From Kwoniella bestiolae CBS 10118 (lineage: Eukaryota > Basidiomycota > Tremellomycetes > Tremellales > Cryptococcaceae): a DNA stretch of 64,000 bases. The notes under the pieces were generated by a model. That model was not told where the DNA came from. It did not search any database and saw only the letters and a list, made by a program, of their open reading frames with translations. The DNA is taken from the NCBI RefSeq assembly GCF_000512585.2, contig NC_089245.1, positions 806,001 to 870,000 on the forward strand, in the 5' to 3' direction. The translations under genes and the position numbers were made by a program. Positions 22,592-35,381 of the stretch are shown in pieces (the first letter of the stretch is position 1; every line of letters begins with the position of its first letter).

Positions 22592-25500
22592 CTAATGAGA
22601 GATATACTGGAAAACAAACGAAACCTCTGGTAATCCCAACTCAGCTCTAAGGAGATCATCGTGCATCTTGCCCAGTTCCGAATTAGGGAAATGATTCCAT
22701 CTAATCACCCACCAAAACCACCCATCAGCGTCAAATCCCAGTGTGAGACCCTTTGATAGAGGGGAGAGCAAAACTTACGTGCTCGCATCTCCATATAAAA
22801 GTGCCGGAGCCTTCACAAACTGTTTCCCATCTCTACACCTCTTACATTTATATGTATCGTGGGTATCACAAGCTGTCTCGGCATTGTACTTGAAAAGTTG
22901 TCTCAAGTCATCTTGAGTGAAGTGTCGGGCGGTATCTTCAGCTTCATCCACTACGCATGCGGAGAGGTTCTGCTTCTGACATCTGCGATTGAGTGAACCC
23001 ATAATCAGCACAAGTGACACCTCAGACATGCAATGGTATTAGAGGTGAAAAGTACGACTCACTGTCTCTGGAAGATCTTCTCTTCGATCGTACCGGTAGT
23101 CTGGAATCGATAAACGAAACATTCCTTCTTTTGACCGTCTCTCCACACTCTCGCTAAAGCTTGTTGATCACTCGCAGGGTTCCAATCCTATCAGGTACAC
23201 CTTGTCAGCCAGAACCTACCGATAGAGATCGGATCAAGGAAAGCTTACAGGATCGAAAAGTACCAATCTGTTGGCTCCAATGAGGTTGATACCACATCCA
23301 CCAGCTTTGGAAGAAAGCAAGAAAACGAATTCTTTCCCTTCTGGATCGTTGAATCGAGATACGATCTTCGATCGTTTGGGGACGGACATCGACCCATCCA
23401 GTCGGAGGTAGCCATATCTACAGTCGCACAATGAGCTACATTACCACAATGCACTTTCACTTGACAGCTCACCTGTTATTCCTGCACATCTTCTCCATAA
23501 GATCCAATGTCTGAGTGGCATTACTGATAAGTACGATCTTATCATTGGTGTGATTTCGAATGTGAGCCAGCATCCTAAAGGTAGAAAGACAAGTCAGCTT
23601 TGGTTTCTTTATTCAACCGATGAAGGGCTAGCTAACCTTTCAAGAACCACAAATTTGCCCGAAAGACTACAGTCCACCGTCCTATCTCTGCCCTTCCCAT
23701 GGTAGTCATCAGGTAAGACATTTTCACTTCCAGGTAAATCTTCAGGCAAATTGAGCAAATCGGGATGATTAACAAGTTTTCTCAATAAACCGATAGCTTT
23801 GAGAGGTTGAGAGTCTTTTCCTCGTAAGAGTCGTTGAACATCTTTGGAAGTGACGAAAAGGTTATATAATTTCTGCTGGAGAGGCGACGGTCGACAGAAA
23901 ACCACATGCTCGTATTTGACAGGAACTACAGTTACCATATTAGCGAGTTGTACCCCTACTACAAAGGATGGTGGAACAACTCACGGTATTTGGACAATAG
24001 ATCGTTGGTCCGTCTAATAATGAATTTACTGACCAATCCACCCAACTCCTTCAACTTGGCATCACTCTCAGCCTTGTCCTTATCAGACGCATCGGCATCT
24101 CTACCCCTAAGAATCTTCAATTCAAAATTCTTCTTGAAATCACCTTTCGATCCCAGGTACTCTGGATTGGCAAAATTGAGCAAAGCGAAATATTCCGATA
24201 GATCGTTTTGAATCGGTGTACCGGTCAAGATGACTCGTCGTTGCACTTTAAGGGAAGTGAGAGCTTGAAAAGTCAAAGTATCGGCATTCTTCAATCGATG
24301 GCCCTCATCAGCTAGTAGAAGACCAATTTCACAATTGGCTAGTTCCTCTTGAAGCGTTCGAAGGGTTTCGTACGATACAATCATGACTGGAGTTTAGTAT
24401 TCGATCAGCTTGCATGCCCGTACGTCAGTCCCGAACGCAGAAGAAGCTGACTTACCTGGGAGAGTAATGTTTCGTCCATGTGCCTGTACCCATCGCCTGA
24501 CAGCTGGAATGAGTTCCGCTTTTCCTCCCTTCCCATCGACCACCATGGGGTTGACGGCTCCGGGTCCAAGCCATTTGACCAGCTCGTTTGCCCAATTACC
24601 GACCAGGGAAGTAGGACAGGCGATGATGACCTTCTCACATGTGGGTTTACCAGCGAGGGGAGATTGTTTCAACAAAGTCCACAAAAGAGCGATACATTGA
24701 AGTGTTTTACCTGTAAAACAAAGATAAGCTGATGACCAGATAAAGGTAGAATGCTTGGCTTACCGAGACCCATCTCATCCGCCATGATACATCCCCAGGC
24801 ATTGGCAGCCAACAGACCGGTCGTACATCGATATAAGAACTGTCTCAAAGGAATTAGCTCCTCAAGCTGAAGTAGGAAACACGACAAGGCTCACCTTGAC
24901 ACCCTCGATCTGATGCGGTCTCAAAACCTTTGATAATCTAGGATCAATAACGACTGGTACTTTGACTTCCTTCTTATCCTTCTTGACGTCCACTATACCG
25001 AGAATGGCTTTCAACGATTTATGTGGTCCTCTAGCTTCTTCCTCCTTCTTTCTCAGCTCTTCCTCTGCTTTCGCCGCGTCGATCTCTTCAGGAGGCGGTC
25101 TATCATCTATCGTAGGGTCGAATAGCACTATAGCTGTGTCTGCCATGGGATCATGTAATGGCCTAGGAGTGAGAGTGGGATGACGTCGAGCACCGAGAGA
25201 AGCGTGGGAGAGAGCATGAATGATAGGTTCGGATGATTTGGGATTGAGCATCACTGGGATGGAAAAGCTGATCATTGCAAAATAAGCTTGGGCCTTTCAC
25301 TGACACCTAGTCTTGGCCGAGCTTACCTCTTAGTGAACACCACAGTCTTTTCCTTCGGTGCAAATACTGGAAACTTCCTATTGCACCATTTTGCCATATC
25401 GCCCAGTACACCATCCTCGCCATATTCCTTATTACCCATGGCGAACTTCCCCTTCTTACTTGGTTTACCATCTTCGTCAGAATCACTATCGTTGCCACCC

Positions 25501-25676
25501 CCTTGACCCTTGTATGATACCGCCTTTCTCTTTCGAGTTGGCAGAGCTGATTCACGCTTTGATATAGCTGCTGAAGGTGGTTTGAACGCTTTGAATGTGA
25601 CTAGACCGAACCCTCCTCCGGTGGCGGATGTCACGGGTGGATCGCCGTTCTTGTTTGAGAGTGGTCTTCTCAACAT
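22592..25676 (-). CDS. RAD54: Homologous recombination translocase Rad54
   Basis: Multi-exon Snf2-family gene. The N-terminus MLRRPLSNKNGDPP and a Lys/Ser-rich region precede KVLRPHQIEGVKFLYRC. The ATPase motifs follow in order: IMADEMGLGKTLQ (Walker A, split by an intron), VIIACPTSLVGNWANE, LLADEGHRLKN (DEGH Walker B), VILTGTPIQNDLSEYFALL, YLRLDGSMSVPKRSKIVSRF, SSKAGGCGINLIGANRLVLF and DWNPASDQQALARVWRDGQK. The C-terminus has a Cys/His cluster (CDTHDTYKCKRC) and ends FVFQYISH before TAG at 22592. The NWANELVKWL and ISRF-type motifs and this C-terminal zinc-like cluster place it in Rad54 rather than Rad26 or Rdh54. Rad54 drives Rad51-mediated strand invasion and chromatin remodelling at breaks. 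Confidence 0.94.
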
Positions 25677-27244
25677 TTTGGCGGTACTAAAACTGGAACT
25701 GCTGTGCGGGTATCAAGAAGGGATATGAGATGTACACTAACAAGAAAGAGCTATACTGTGTAGGATGAAAGATGATTGAAAGAACAGATGAGAAGAGAAA
25801 AAGCAAGAAATATGAACATGACACGAAATGATAATCATCATCGATCGTAGATGAGTGTAAAATGGAAACAAGTCGCGTCAACCTCACTCGTTAACAAAAA
25901 TCCAGTCAACCACGCAGAGACCTCCACCACGTGTATTTACAAGAAGAAATGACGTGGATATTTGGAACATAGCATACAGCATCCAGCGTTCTCATCTCGC
26001 TTATCAAACAAAGTCGGTGGGTGTGTTATCAGGAATTCGAGGTTTGTTTACGCCCCTTGTCGTCATACTACATGCATCGCCCTGTTCCTCCCTGTGATTG
26101 ACACGCGGGAAATCCCTTGATCACTACAGTGAACCCAAGCCAAGCTAAGCGGGTAAAGCAAAGAGAGAGGTGGCAGCTGCTCATGGTTACATCTCACACC
26201 TTCCTAAACCAAACTTCAAGCCCATCCTCATCCTAGAATAGAATATAGAAATACCAGGTCAACAATTATTTTCAGTCAGCACTGTTCGAATCTTTCTCAT
26301 CCTTCTTCTCTTCGCAATATATCCCTATATAATTACTCTTCATTGCGGTAGTACCGTACAGATTGATACCCGTATAACCAACCACTCAATCCAAGAAACT
26401 TTAATATATCCCACTTTACCTCTTGACTCTGAAACGCGTGCACCGTTCACGAGCCTACCTTTTTTTCTCCTACCCTCCCTTTCCTCCCCTGACGTAGTAC
26501 AACCAGTATTCCATTTTGAATAGAACAGAGTACAACACATCACACATTCAATCCATATCATACCATCTCACTCTTCATCCTATCTCTCTCTCTCTGTCAT
26601 ACACCATACACCAAGCATACATATACACCTACCCACATCAACGCAACGCATAGCCAGTCTTTCATTTTCAATCACAAACAGATTTCTCAGCCTAGTGAAG
26701 ATTCCATTTCTTGGTGAGTGACTTTGTCTATTTCAATTCCACAAGCACAGCCCCTTCCACGTTCCCTTCACTTCTCCTCACTTCACTATCCTCATCCATA
26801 TCTCTGGCATATCAAGGACTTGTTCGGATTTATCATCTTAACAGTTCAACAGTGGGAGTAGGGCACAGCTGATATCTTGCTTCCTTTCCGCCATATACTC
26901 TCACCCAACGACACACAAACTCGCTTCTTATCCCAACCACCCAAACCACATCTCACATACACAATCCCTTTGTCCTCGCCCTCCATCGCCCAATTGGCCA
27001 TCTGTCCCCATCTCATCCCCATTCACACACGTAATTATCGAATCATCACCATACTCACACCCTGCTTATCATCAACCTCTTCTTGTTCAACGCAAACGGC
27101 AACTCCCATCTCGCTAAACTTCCTTTGATAAATTCACTAAAACCCACCATCTCAATCACTGGTCCGACTTGTATTCAAACAGCATAAATCCATTTTGCAT
27201 CATCCTATACCTCCCTTCTTACCATAATATCAAGCTAGTTCATC
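25677..27244. promoter_or_regulatory. Divergent region RAD54/GFA1 with long GFA1 leader
   Basis: About 1.57 kb between divergent starts. A TC-repeat tract lies at 26581-26596. A GTGAGTG donor at about 26714 and an AG acceptor at 27237-27238, seven bases before the GFA1 ATG, suggest a 5'-UTR intron of about 525 nt, but its interior is pyrimidine-rich and other acceptors are possible. No coding gene seen. Confidence 0.4.
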
Positions 27245-30197
27245 ATGTGTGGTAAGTGAATTTAACCCTCAGACTGAAAGAAGAAAGAGAAAAGACTGAC
27301 CGGGCGCCGGTATATAGGAATCTTCGGATACTGTTCGTTCCTCGTCGAGAAGGATAGGAAATACGTCTGTGATGTGTTGTGTAACGGTCTCGCAAGACTC
27401 GAATACAGAGGGTATGATAGTGCTGGTGAGTACATTGCTGCCCTCTTCTAAAGTGGAGTAAAGACGTGGAGATCAGTGCTGACTGCGGAAATAGGTATTG
27501 GTATCGATGGAGACACCCCCACCTCCCCCTTAGTCCTCTTCAAGACCGTTGGGAAAGTCGCTTCTCTCAGGAAAGATATTGCAGAAGCTACTGCTACCCC
27601 CTCTCCCGCTCAAGGAGAATCAGCTGATCCTCAAAAAGTCGACATGAAGAAGGTATTCTTATCTCAAACTTCCATGGCTCACACCAGATGGGCAACCCAC
27701 GGTGTACCTTCCAACACCAACTGTCACCCTCATGTATCCAATGTTCTCACCGAATTCAGTTTGGTTCACAGTGAGTTAGCCTTCAACCTGTTCCGTAGTG
27801 GACTTCTGAACTGACCCTCTATTGCGATGGTAGACGGTATCATAACCAACTGTAAGCTTCCCTACCCATCTGTCGTCCCAGGATCGAAGCTGATCACCAC
27901 ACTATAGACAAAGAACTCAAGCTCGTCCTCTTGAAGCGAGGTTACACCTTCCACACCGACACTGATACCGAAGCCGTCGCCGTACTCTGTAAATACGTAT
28001 GGGACAGTCAACCCCACAAGAGATTGAATTTCACTGAACTGATCAAGACCGTCATTAAGGAGCTTGTGAGTTTTGTGTCTCCAACTACACTTTCTCGTTA
28101 TAATCTATCATCATTGCATTACCCCTATATTCCTATCACCCAAGAAATTATTCGAAAAGATCGTCGCTTACGGTATATGTCTCTAATTCATAGGAAGGTT
28201 CCTTCGCCTTCGTCTTCAAATCCACTCACTTCCCTGATGAGATCGTCGCCGCCCGAAGAGGTTCACCATTGCTCATCGGTGTCAAGACAGACAGAAAGTT
28301 GAAGGTCGACTTTGTAGATGTTGAACTACCTACCAACGAGGAGCGAGGTGAGTAACACTATCATACCTGAAGTTTCTGCCGAAAGCTGACTCCAACACAA
28401 CTGTCTTAGTCGACGGTGTCGATGCTGGTGGTCTCCTGGCTGTTCCCAACTCTGTTGCCGATGGACACGGTGCTGCTGGACCCAAGCTCAGAAGATCCCA
28501 ATCCAGAGCTTTCCTTTCTGAGGATGGTATGCCCCAACCCATCGAATTCTTCGTTGCTTCCGATGCTAGTGCTGTCATTGAGCACACCAAGAGAGTGCTA
28601 TATCTCGAAGACGATGACATTGCCCACATTGCTGAGGGAGGTGAGTGGTATCACCTCACGTGTACTGTCTAGATTTATGAGCTAATCCGATAACATACCA
28701 TAGAACTCCACATCCACCGACTCAGAAGAGATGACACCGTCTCTTCGGTCCGAGCCATCGAACATCTCGAAATCGAACTTGCCGAAATCATGAAGGGACA
28801 ATACGACCACTTCATGCAAAAGGAAATTTACGAGCAACCCGAGTCGGTCGTCAACACCATGCGAGGACGAGTCAACTTTGACACCCGACAAGTGTTGTTG
28901 GGTGGTCTTAAGGCTTATCTTCCGGTGATCCGACGAGGTCGACGATTGCTATTTGTCGCTTGTGGTACCTCTTACCACTCCTGTATCGCCGTCCGAGGTG
29001 TCTTCGAAGAACTTACCGATATCCCCGTCGCTGTCGAATTAGCATCTGATTTCCTTGATCGAAGAACACCAGTATTCAGAGATGACGTGGCTATCTTCGT
29101 TTCTCAATCTGGTGAGACCGCGGATACCATCCTCGCCATGCGATACTGTCTCGAACGAGGTGCCCTCTGTTTGGGTGTAGTCAACACTGTCGGATCGACA
29201 CTTTCCCGAGAAACCCACGCCGGTATCCACATCAACGCTGGTCCCGAGATCGGTGTCGCCTCAACTAAGGCCTATACCTCTCAATACGTCGCTTTGGTCA
29301 TGATGGCTGTCCAACTGTCTGACGACTCCATCCTCAAGACTGCGAGAAGACAACAGATCATCGATGGTCTTCATGATATCCCTGCTCAGATTCGAAAGGT
29401 GCTAGCTATGGATAAAGCTCTCCAAGAGATGGCTAAGAGCATGTTGGCCAAGGAGAAGAGTTTGTTGATCATGGGTAGAGGGTATCAATGTGAGCTGCTC
29501 TTCCAACCGAGAATACAGGTAATACAGCTGACTTGAATGCGTGGACAGATGCGACTTGTTTGGAGGGTGCTTTGAAGATCAAGGAGGTCTCATACATGCA
29601 TTCTGAGGGTGTAAGTCGACTTATACGTATTGGGACTTGAGTAGTCAGCTGACTTGATTGTACAGATTTTGGCGGGAGAATTGAAACATGGTCCTCTTGC
29701 TTTGGTCGATGAACACCTTCCGTGAGTGACCCATCTGCAGCGGGTAGAATGCAATTGTTGTACAAGGATCATCAGCTGATTGAGGAAATTCCAGTGTCAT
29801 CTTTATCATGACTCGTGATTCTTTATACCCTAAGGTCCAATCTGCTTTGGCTCAAGTCACTGCTAGAAAAGGACGACCAAGTGAGCTGATTCATCATCCA
29901 CAGAGCTTTTGAACCACCAGCTGATCAAATTGTCCTGAACAGTCATCATCTGTAACGAAGACGACGAGACTGTATCCGATGCAGCTAAATGTATCAGAGT
30001 ACCTCAGACTGTCGACTGTCTTCAAGGATTGATCAACGTTATCCCTCTCCAACTACTATCTTACCGTGAGTGACTCGTAACACAAATGATAGGAATAGGA
30101 CTGATGGCCATGGTGAATATTCGTAGACTTGGCGGTAATGAACGGTGTCGATGTCGATTTCCCACGAAACTTGGCTAAATCAGTTACCACTGAATAA
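27245..30197 (+). CDS. GFA1: Glutamine-fructose-6-phosphate aminotransferase
   Basis: The first coding exon is only 7 nt (27245-27251, ATG TGT G), so the nucleophilic Cys2 sits at the first junction; exon 2 (27318-27425) reads IFGYCSFLVEKDRKYVCDVL and ends LARLEYRGYDSA. The glutaminase domain continues with TRWATHGVPSNTNCHPH and HNGIITNYKELKLVLLKRGY, part of it on an 18-nt exon at 27834-27851. Two SIS isomerase domains follow, including FVACGTSYHSCIAVRGVFEE, SQSGETADTILAMRYC and GPEIGVASTKAYTSQYVALV. The protein ends LAKSVTTE. Gfa1 makes glucosamine-6-phosphate, the first committed step to UDP-GlcNAc for chitin and glycans, in the cytosol. Regulation by UDP-GlcNAc feedback is known for the family. 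Confidence 0.97.
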
Positions 30198-30801
30198 GCA
30201 ACTGCGATCTGGCGACCACGACATGTCCGATGATGGGCTTCTCAGAGGTTTTTTGTGCATTACCAATCATATACATAACCCATAACCTTACAAAAACAAG
30301 TTTTGTTTTGTCTCTCTCTATACCAAAAGTATCAACAGCAGTAGTACATGGACTTTTGGTTTTTTCTTCTTCTGTGATTTGTCAAACATGATTTCTGTTT
30401 TGTTTTGTTTCTGTTCACTCTTAGCATTTCTTTTTCATAAGTACCCTGCCTCTTTGTCATGTATATAATGAGTGTCCGTCTGCGCTTGGACTCGTACAAT
30501 ACTGGTTGTGTTGGGTTGATTGCGGTTTCATGATTCGGATATCACTCATGAGATGCTTTAAAGGTATTCATCCAGATTCTCATGGATACGGTACAGGACC
30601 GAGCCCTCCCACTACATGGCCATATGCATCTCACTAGAGAGGGTTCGAATATACATGACACGCTGTCGTCTGATTGATGAGGAGCCAACACATCGAATTG
30701 CTTATCTAGTTATCTCAGGCACGACCGCCCATTTACATCAAAAACCCTCAATTGGTCAACTTTGAATCTGCCTCTTATCTTTTGTATACCTCATCACCAA
30801 T
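30198..30801. other. Intergenic GFA1 3' / MAK32 5'
   Basis: 600 bp. The first 250 bp has T-rich runs (TTTTGTTTTG type) consistent with the GFA1 3'-UTR. GAGGGTTCGAAT near 30641-30652 resembles part of a tRNA B box but no cloverleaf forms. No gene seen. Confidence 0.4.
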
Positions 30802-32301
30802 ATGCAGGATCAGAATCACGATGAGGAGACTGCGAATACATCAAGACGGATAGTAACTTTTGGTGAGTTTGAGCTAGATATCCGACCGGTCTGTCGAAGC
30901 GATCTGGATAGCTCATTGGCATTCCATGTTCAGAACAGTTCATTGTCGATACATTTACGAGGATAGGTGAAGATGGGGTAGAGAGGGCAGTAGATCAGCC
31001 TGATCAGGTATGTAGACCCGTGTTCATGTTCCGATACGAGTACTAAAGCCTTGAGGCAGATAGGCGGAGGAGGAACGTACGGTACGTCTTTTCCCTGATA
31101 CCGCTTCAAGAATGATGGATCGCTGATACCCCCGAATAGCTATCATAGGATCAAGGATGTTCGTACCCCCCTCAAGGCTGGGTATGATCATCGACTATAC
31201 TCCCTCGACTCTTCCTCAAAAAATGCGAGATACTCTGAACGAGTATGGGCAGGAGATGTGGGTATTTAGAGAGAGGGGGGACGGTCATCCGACTGCTAGG
31301 GCTGTTAATAGGTACAACGGACAGACGAGGGGGTGAGTGGTCCTTCACTGTATATTCAAACCCCCTTGTATCATGAGAAATAATTTGAGGATGTTCAATA
31401 CAACCATAATCAAGGAAATTGCTTATCTGATATGCAATACTCTAATTCGGAGATAGCTTCGAATACCTCACCAAACCCCTACTTCTCACCCCCCATTCCC
31501 TCCTTTCGACCCGCCTCGCAAACCCCCTACCATCCACACTCCACATTATCTCATACCCCGCTCCGAGGAGTGAAGGTATCCTATCAGAAGTGCAACAGCT
31601 GAAAAGAGAGAGGGGTTGGGATCCGATGATAGTCTGGGAACCTGAGGAAGAGAGTCTGGAGGTATTAGAGAGAGTAGCGAGGGATATCGATTTGATAGGG
31701 TGAGCTGCCTCTCCCTAACAGAATGGACGATAGCTAACAATGTCTCAGACCGAATCATCATGAAGTCCTCCGACTATTCTCGCCTGCCATTTCGCCCTCT
31801 CCCACCGAAGAAGAGCTGAAAGAGGTATACATCAATGCATGTAAGAGATTGGTATCGGTCAATCCTAAAATCGGCGTAGTAATCCGCTGTGGTCACTTGG
31901 GATGCTGCTATGCCTCTACTCCCCCTTCCCGATCTGAAGTAATGGTCAAATGGGTGCAGGCATATTGGAACCCCCAGAGAAGAGGTTGGACAGAGGGAGT
32001 AGTGAAAGATCCGACTGGAGCTGGGAATGCATTTATGGGTGGATTGGCAGCTGCTCTGGATTCGGGAAAATCACTGGATGAAGGTGAGCGAGTCTCGTCT
32101 TAGGTTGGGATGGGGAGGAAGCTGATACGTACGATGTGGGGGGTAGGCGTGATTTGGGGGAGTGTAGCTGCTTCGTTTACTATTGAGCAGGATGGGTTGC
32201 CTATGATCACCAACATAGATGGAGATGGGGATGAGCTGTGGAATGGGGAGGATCCCTGGGAGAGGGTGAGGGAGATGAAGAGAGATATGGGGATGATATG
32301 A
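30802..32301 (+). CDS. MAK32: PfkB/ribokinase-like protein, Mak32-type
   Basis: Seven exons (30802-30862, 30934-31007, 31060-31081, 31140-31332, 31457-31699, 31749-32083, 32147-32301) join in phase to about 360 residues, the size of yeast Mak32. Ribokinase-fold landmarks: IGGGGTYAIIGSRMFVPPSR near the N-terminus, MIVWEPEEESLEVLERVARD, and the anion-hole region KDPTGAGNAFMGGLAAAL. In active PfkB kinases that motif is normally GAGD with a catalytic Asp; here it is GAGN. As I recall, Mak32 relatives show a similar change. Yeast Mak32 is needed for stable propagation of the L-A/M1 double-stranded RNA particles; its substrate is unknown. Assignment to the Mak32 group is by overall resemblance. Confidence 0.72.
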
Positions 32302-32525
32302 TGCCTGGGAAATTTCTGAAGGACGATCGGTCACAGTTTGACGCAGCTGGATACTATAGATACAACAGAGATAGAGGGACCGTATCATTTTAGAGATCAT
32401 TTGACATAGAAATCATGCATGGATGGCTTCACGTTGGAAGTGTAAGCTCGAAATATATCTATACAACAGTTGATTAAACCCTCTTCAGTCGTATACCTTT
32501 CTCCTCTTCTTCTCAATTGATTAAC

Positions 32526-33393
32526 CTATTGACCAGCCTCAAACCTGGCTTGACTGGACGCGAACAACCTCTCTTGTAATGCCAGGAGCTCTTCCTGGGT
32601 CATTCCGTTGGTATCGGGTTGTGATCTGGTTCTTTCCTATTAGATAACAGAGACGTCAGTACAACGGTCAAATATCAGCATTTTACCTACTGAGGGTATG
32701 CGTGGGAAAGATGGTAAGGTGACGGGGGAGGAAGACTGGAGCAATAAATCACCTTCTGAGATTGCTTGAAATCTTTATTACTCTCTTCCACCTCGGGTAT
32801 GAAATCTTCGAAACCGAGTTGCTATTCGCACATCCTGGTCAGCTTATTGTCCTACCCCGGCCAAAACGATCTTTGAGAATCTTCCAAAAAAAGAAGAGTA
32901 TAGAAACCCACTTTCAAAGCTTCTATCACATGTTCGGGCGATATTGTCTTCTTTGATGATTCGTCGCATACCGTATTGGATTGGGTCGATATGAGTTTGA
33001 CCCATTCTACGGAACGAGTCAAACAGATTATTAGTATACTCGCAAGCTGTGTAAACGTGAAGATCTGGAAAGACAGATAGACTATGGTTTTATTCTCATT
33101 TGGACGAAGGAAGGGCAACAAAACTCACCGACACAACATTCCACTATTATATCTTTAGCTTCCTTCGCACATGCTATATCCTCTGGGAGCATCTCTGTGT
33201 GCGCGTGAGACAATCCAGCATCAGCTTGATGTTCAGCACAAGGTATCGCGAGCACAGCGAGTCCGCATCGCGTCAAGACAACTTATGAGGAAGGCGAATG
33301 AGGAGAAACCGACCCACCTTGTATGAGTTTGAAGACCGTCGCCTTGGGAAGTCCGATATCATCGTCCCCAGCTGGACCACCGCTATCCGACAT
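32526..33393 (-). CDS. NCB2: Negative cofactor 2 beta subunit (Dr1/Ncb2)
   Basis: Five exons from 33393 (exon 1, 33393-33318) to TAG at 32526. The protein starts MSDSGGPAGDDDIGLPKATV, and the histone fold runs through KLIQEMLPEDIACAKEAKDI, ECCVEWVKLISTQSNTVCDE and SSKKTISPEHVIEALKQLGF. The C-terminal tail is acidic then Gln/Arg-rich (GMTQEELLALQERLFASSQA). The LPKATV-KxIxEMLP start is typical of Dr1. With Bur6/DRAP1 it forms NC2, which binds TBP on promoters and blocks TFIIA/TFIIB entry. It converges with MAK32 (224 bp between stops) and is divergent from PRP38. Confidence 0.93.
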
Positions 33394-33718
33394 ATTCGTT
33401 TGTACCTCTGAACTCTTTCGTGTTTGAGTTCTATTTGGGGTTTGGAAGAGCTGTTGAGGCTTGCTATGTATTTGAGGGAGTGATGTTTGCAAAAGAAGAT
33501 GATGAAAGTAAAGTAAACGGACAACAAAATATCGCGTTGCTTTCTGAGGTTGAGGTTATAACCGGGAACAAACCGAAAATCGAAAACATTACTCTAGTAC
33601 TCGTACTTTTGACATTGATCTCATTCATCTTCACATCGCATCCACACATCATCTGTCGATATAATCAGACTGGTGAACCCTCAAGTAAGCCAGCGAAAAC
33701 ATACGAGAGCAGAAGAGA
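33394..33718. promoter_or_regulatory. Divergent promoter region NCB2/PRP38
   Basis: 325 bp shared by two divergent starts. No obvious TATA box or known factor site. No gene seen. Confidence 0.4.
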
Positions 33719-35144
33719 ATGGCAAATTCAACTCTCAGAGGTGCAAAATCCGTACATGGTGGTAATCCCCAGGTCAGTCAGAGTCAGGCTCGTCCTTCTT
33801 CCCTCTTCAAACCCATCTCACATTCCTTCTTCTCTCGCTCTCGCCTCCAGAGGCCAAAAAACGACATCTATCTTATGGAGCTAAAAGAATGCTCGCTGAT
33901 CTGAAGAACAGTACTTGATAGAGAAAGTCATCCGAGCTAGGATATACGATTCACTCTATTGGAAAGAACAATGTTTTGCCCTGACCGGTATGTAGTGTCA
34001 ACCCAGGCTGCCCATCATACTGCAACGGCCCATCAGGATTATTTGTCATCACAGAAGAAACATGCTGGTCTGAGCTAATGAGACCTTCGTATTCTACCAG
34101 CCGAATCAATCATAGACAAAGCGATAGCTCTCAAATCGATAGGGGGAGTAACAGATCGTAATACCCCTACGCCATTTATCTCATTGGCCTTGAAATTGCT
34201 CCAACTTCAACCTGAGAAGGAGATATTGATAGAGTATCTGCTGGCGGAAGAGTTCAAGTGAGTCGTCTTCTACTATCACCATCATCGGTTTCGCAAGAAC
34301 TTCCAATTCCGAAAGAGGATGAACACGAAGGAGTACCCATGATTCCACACGAGGTAATAGGCTCATACCGTTGTCCCATCGTTAGATACCTACGAGCCCT
34401 AGCTGCATTCTATATACGCCTGACGTTCCGCTCGATGGAGGTGTACGAGATCCTCGAACCGCTCATGAAAGACTACCGCAAGATGAGGGTAGCTCATTCG
34501 GGTTAGTCTTCTCTTTCCATGATCAGTTCAGTTGAGCATCATTTTGGATGGGATTTACACCTAATATGTTTGTGTCGTACAGGTGGATACTCTTTAACGT
34601 ATTTCGACGAATTCATAGATGATCTTCTGACGAAAGAGAGAGTATGCGATATCATCTTACCTCGTCTGACCCAGCGGAGCGTACTGGAAGAAACCGAGGG
34701 ATTAGAACCCAGGAGAAGTTTGCTGGTGAGTCATGCGACCACATCCCTTCATACCCACTTCCCAATACGTCGAAGGATGCCCCTACCCACCTCGCCATTT
34801 GGGACGAGTAAGCTGACATTATCGTCACTTAGGAGGAAGAAGAGCGAGAAGCCCGTTCAGACGCCTCTTCACCCCGATCACAACGATATATCTCCCGTTC
34901 ACCCTCGCCTGACCTCCGAGATTCACGAGGCAGATCAAGATCCAGATCGGTCTCATCGAATGGATCAGATAGGAGTCGATATATCTCCAGGTCCCCATCC
35001 CGCTCCAGATCAAGATCAAGATCAATCGATAGTGGCGAAGAGGGAGATACGAGGGGTAGGTACATTAGTAGGAGTCCGTCGGTATCGCCGGATAGGATGT
35101 TGGTGGATGAGGAAGATGAGGAGAAGTTGGAGGGGGATGTGTAG
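33719..35144 (+). CDS. PRP38: Pre-mRNA splicing factor Prp38 with RS tail
   Basis: Exon 1, 33719-33772, reads MANSTLRGAKSVHGGNPQ; exon 2, 33912-33987, reads YLIEKVIRARIYDSLYWKEQ. The core continues AESIIDKAIALKSIGGVTD, LRALAAFYIRLTFRSMEVYE and YFDEFIDDLLTKERVCDIIL, all Prp38 landmarks. The C-terminal 90 residues are Arg/Ser repeats with SRSPS units. Yeast Prp38 lacks this RS tail, but the animal protein (PRPF38) has one. Prp38 is a B-complex factor needed for spliceosome activation after tri-snRNP binding. A conserved protein with an RS tail suits the intron-rich genome. Stop TAG at 35142-35144, 237 bp from the NSP1 stop. Confidence 0.94.
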
Positions 35145-35381
35145 CGTCATATCAGTATCAGTGAGTTGGGGGGAAGTGGGCTGAAGTCCTGTATAGTACG
35201 GTATCAGAAATATGGATGTAATGTTACATGTATGCATTTGATCTTTCATTACATATTTCGTATCTATCTTATTCAAAATATGATGCAATGTCAAGTCACA
35301 ATTCGAATACCTAATATCTATATCGATCACTTCGATACCTATCCCTCATGGGAACCTGTTTCAATGATACGCACTTTCCAC

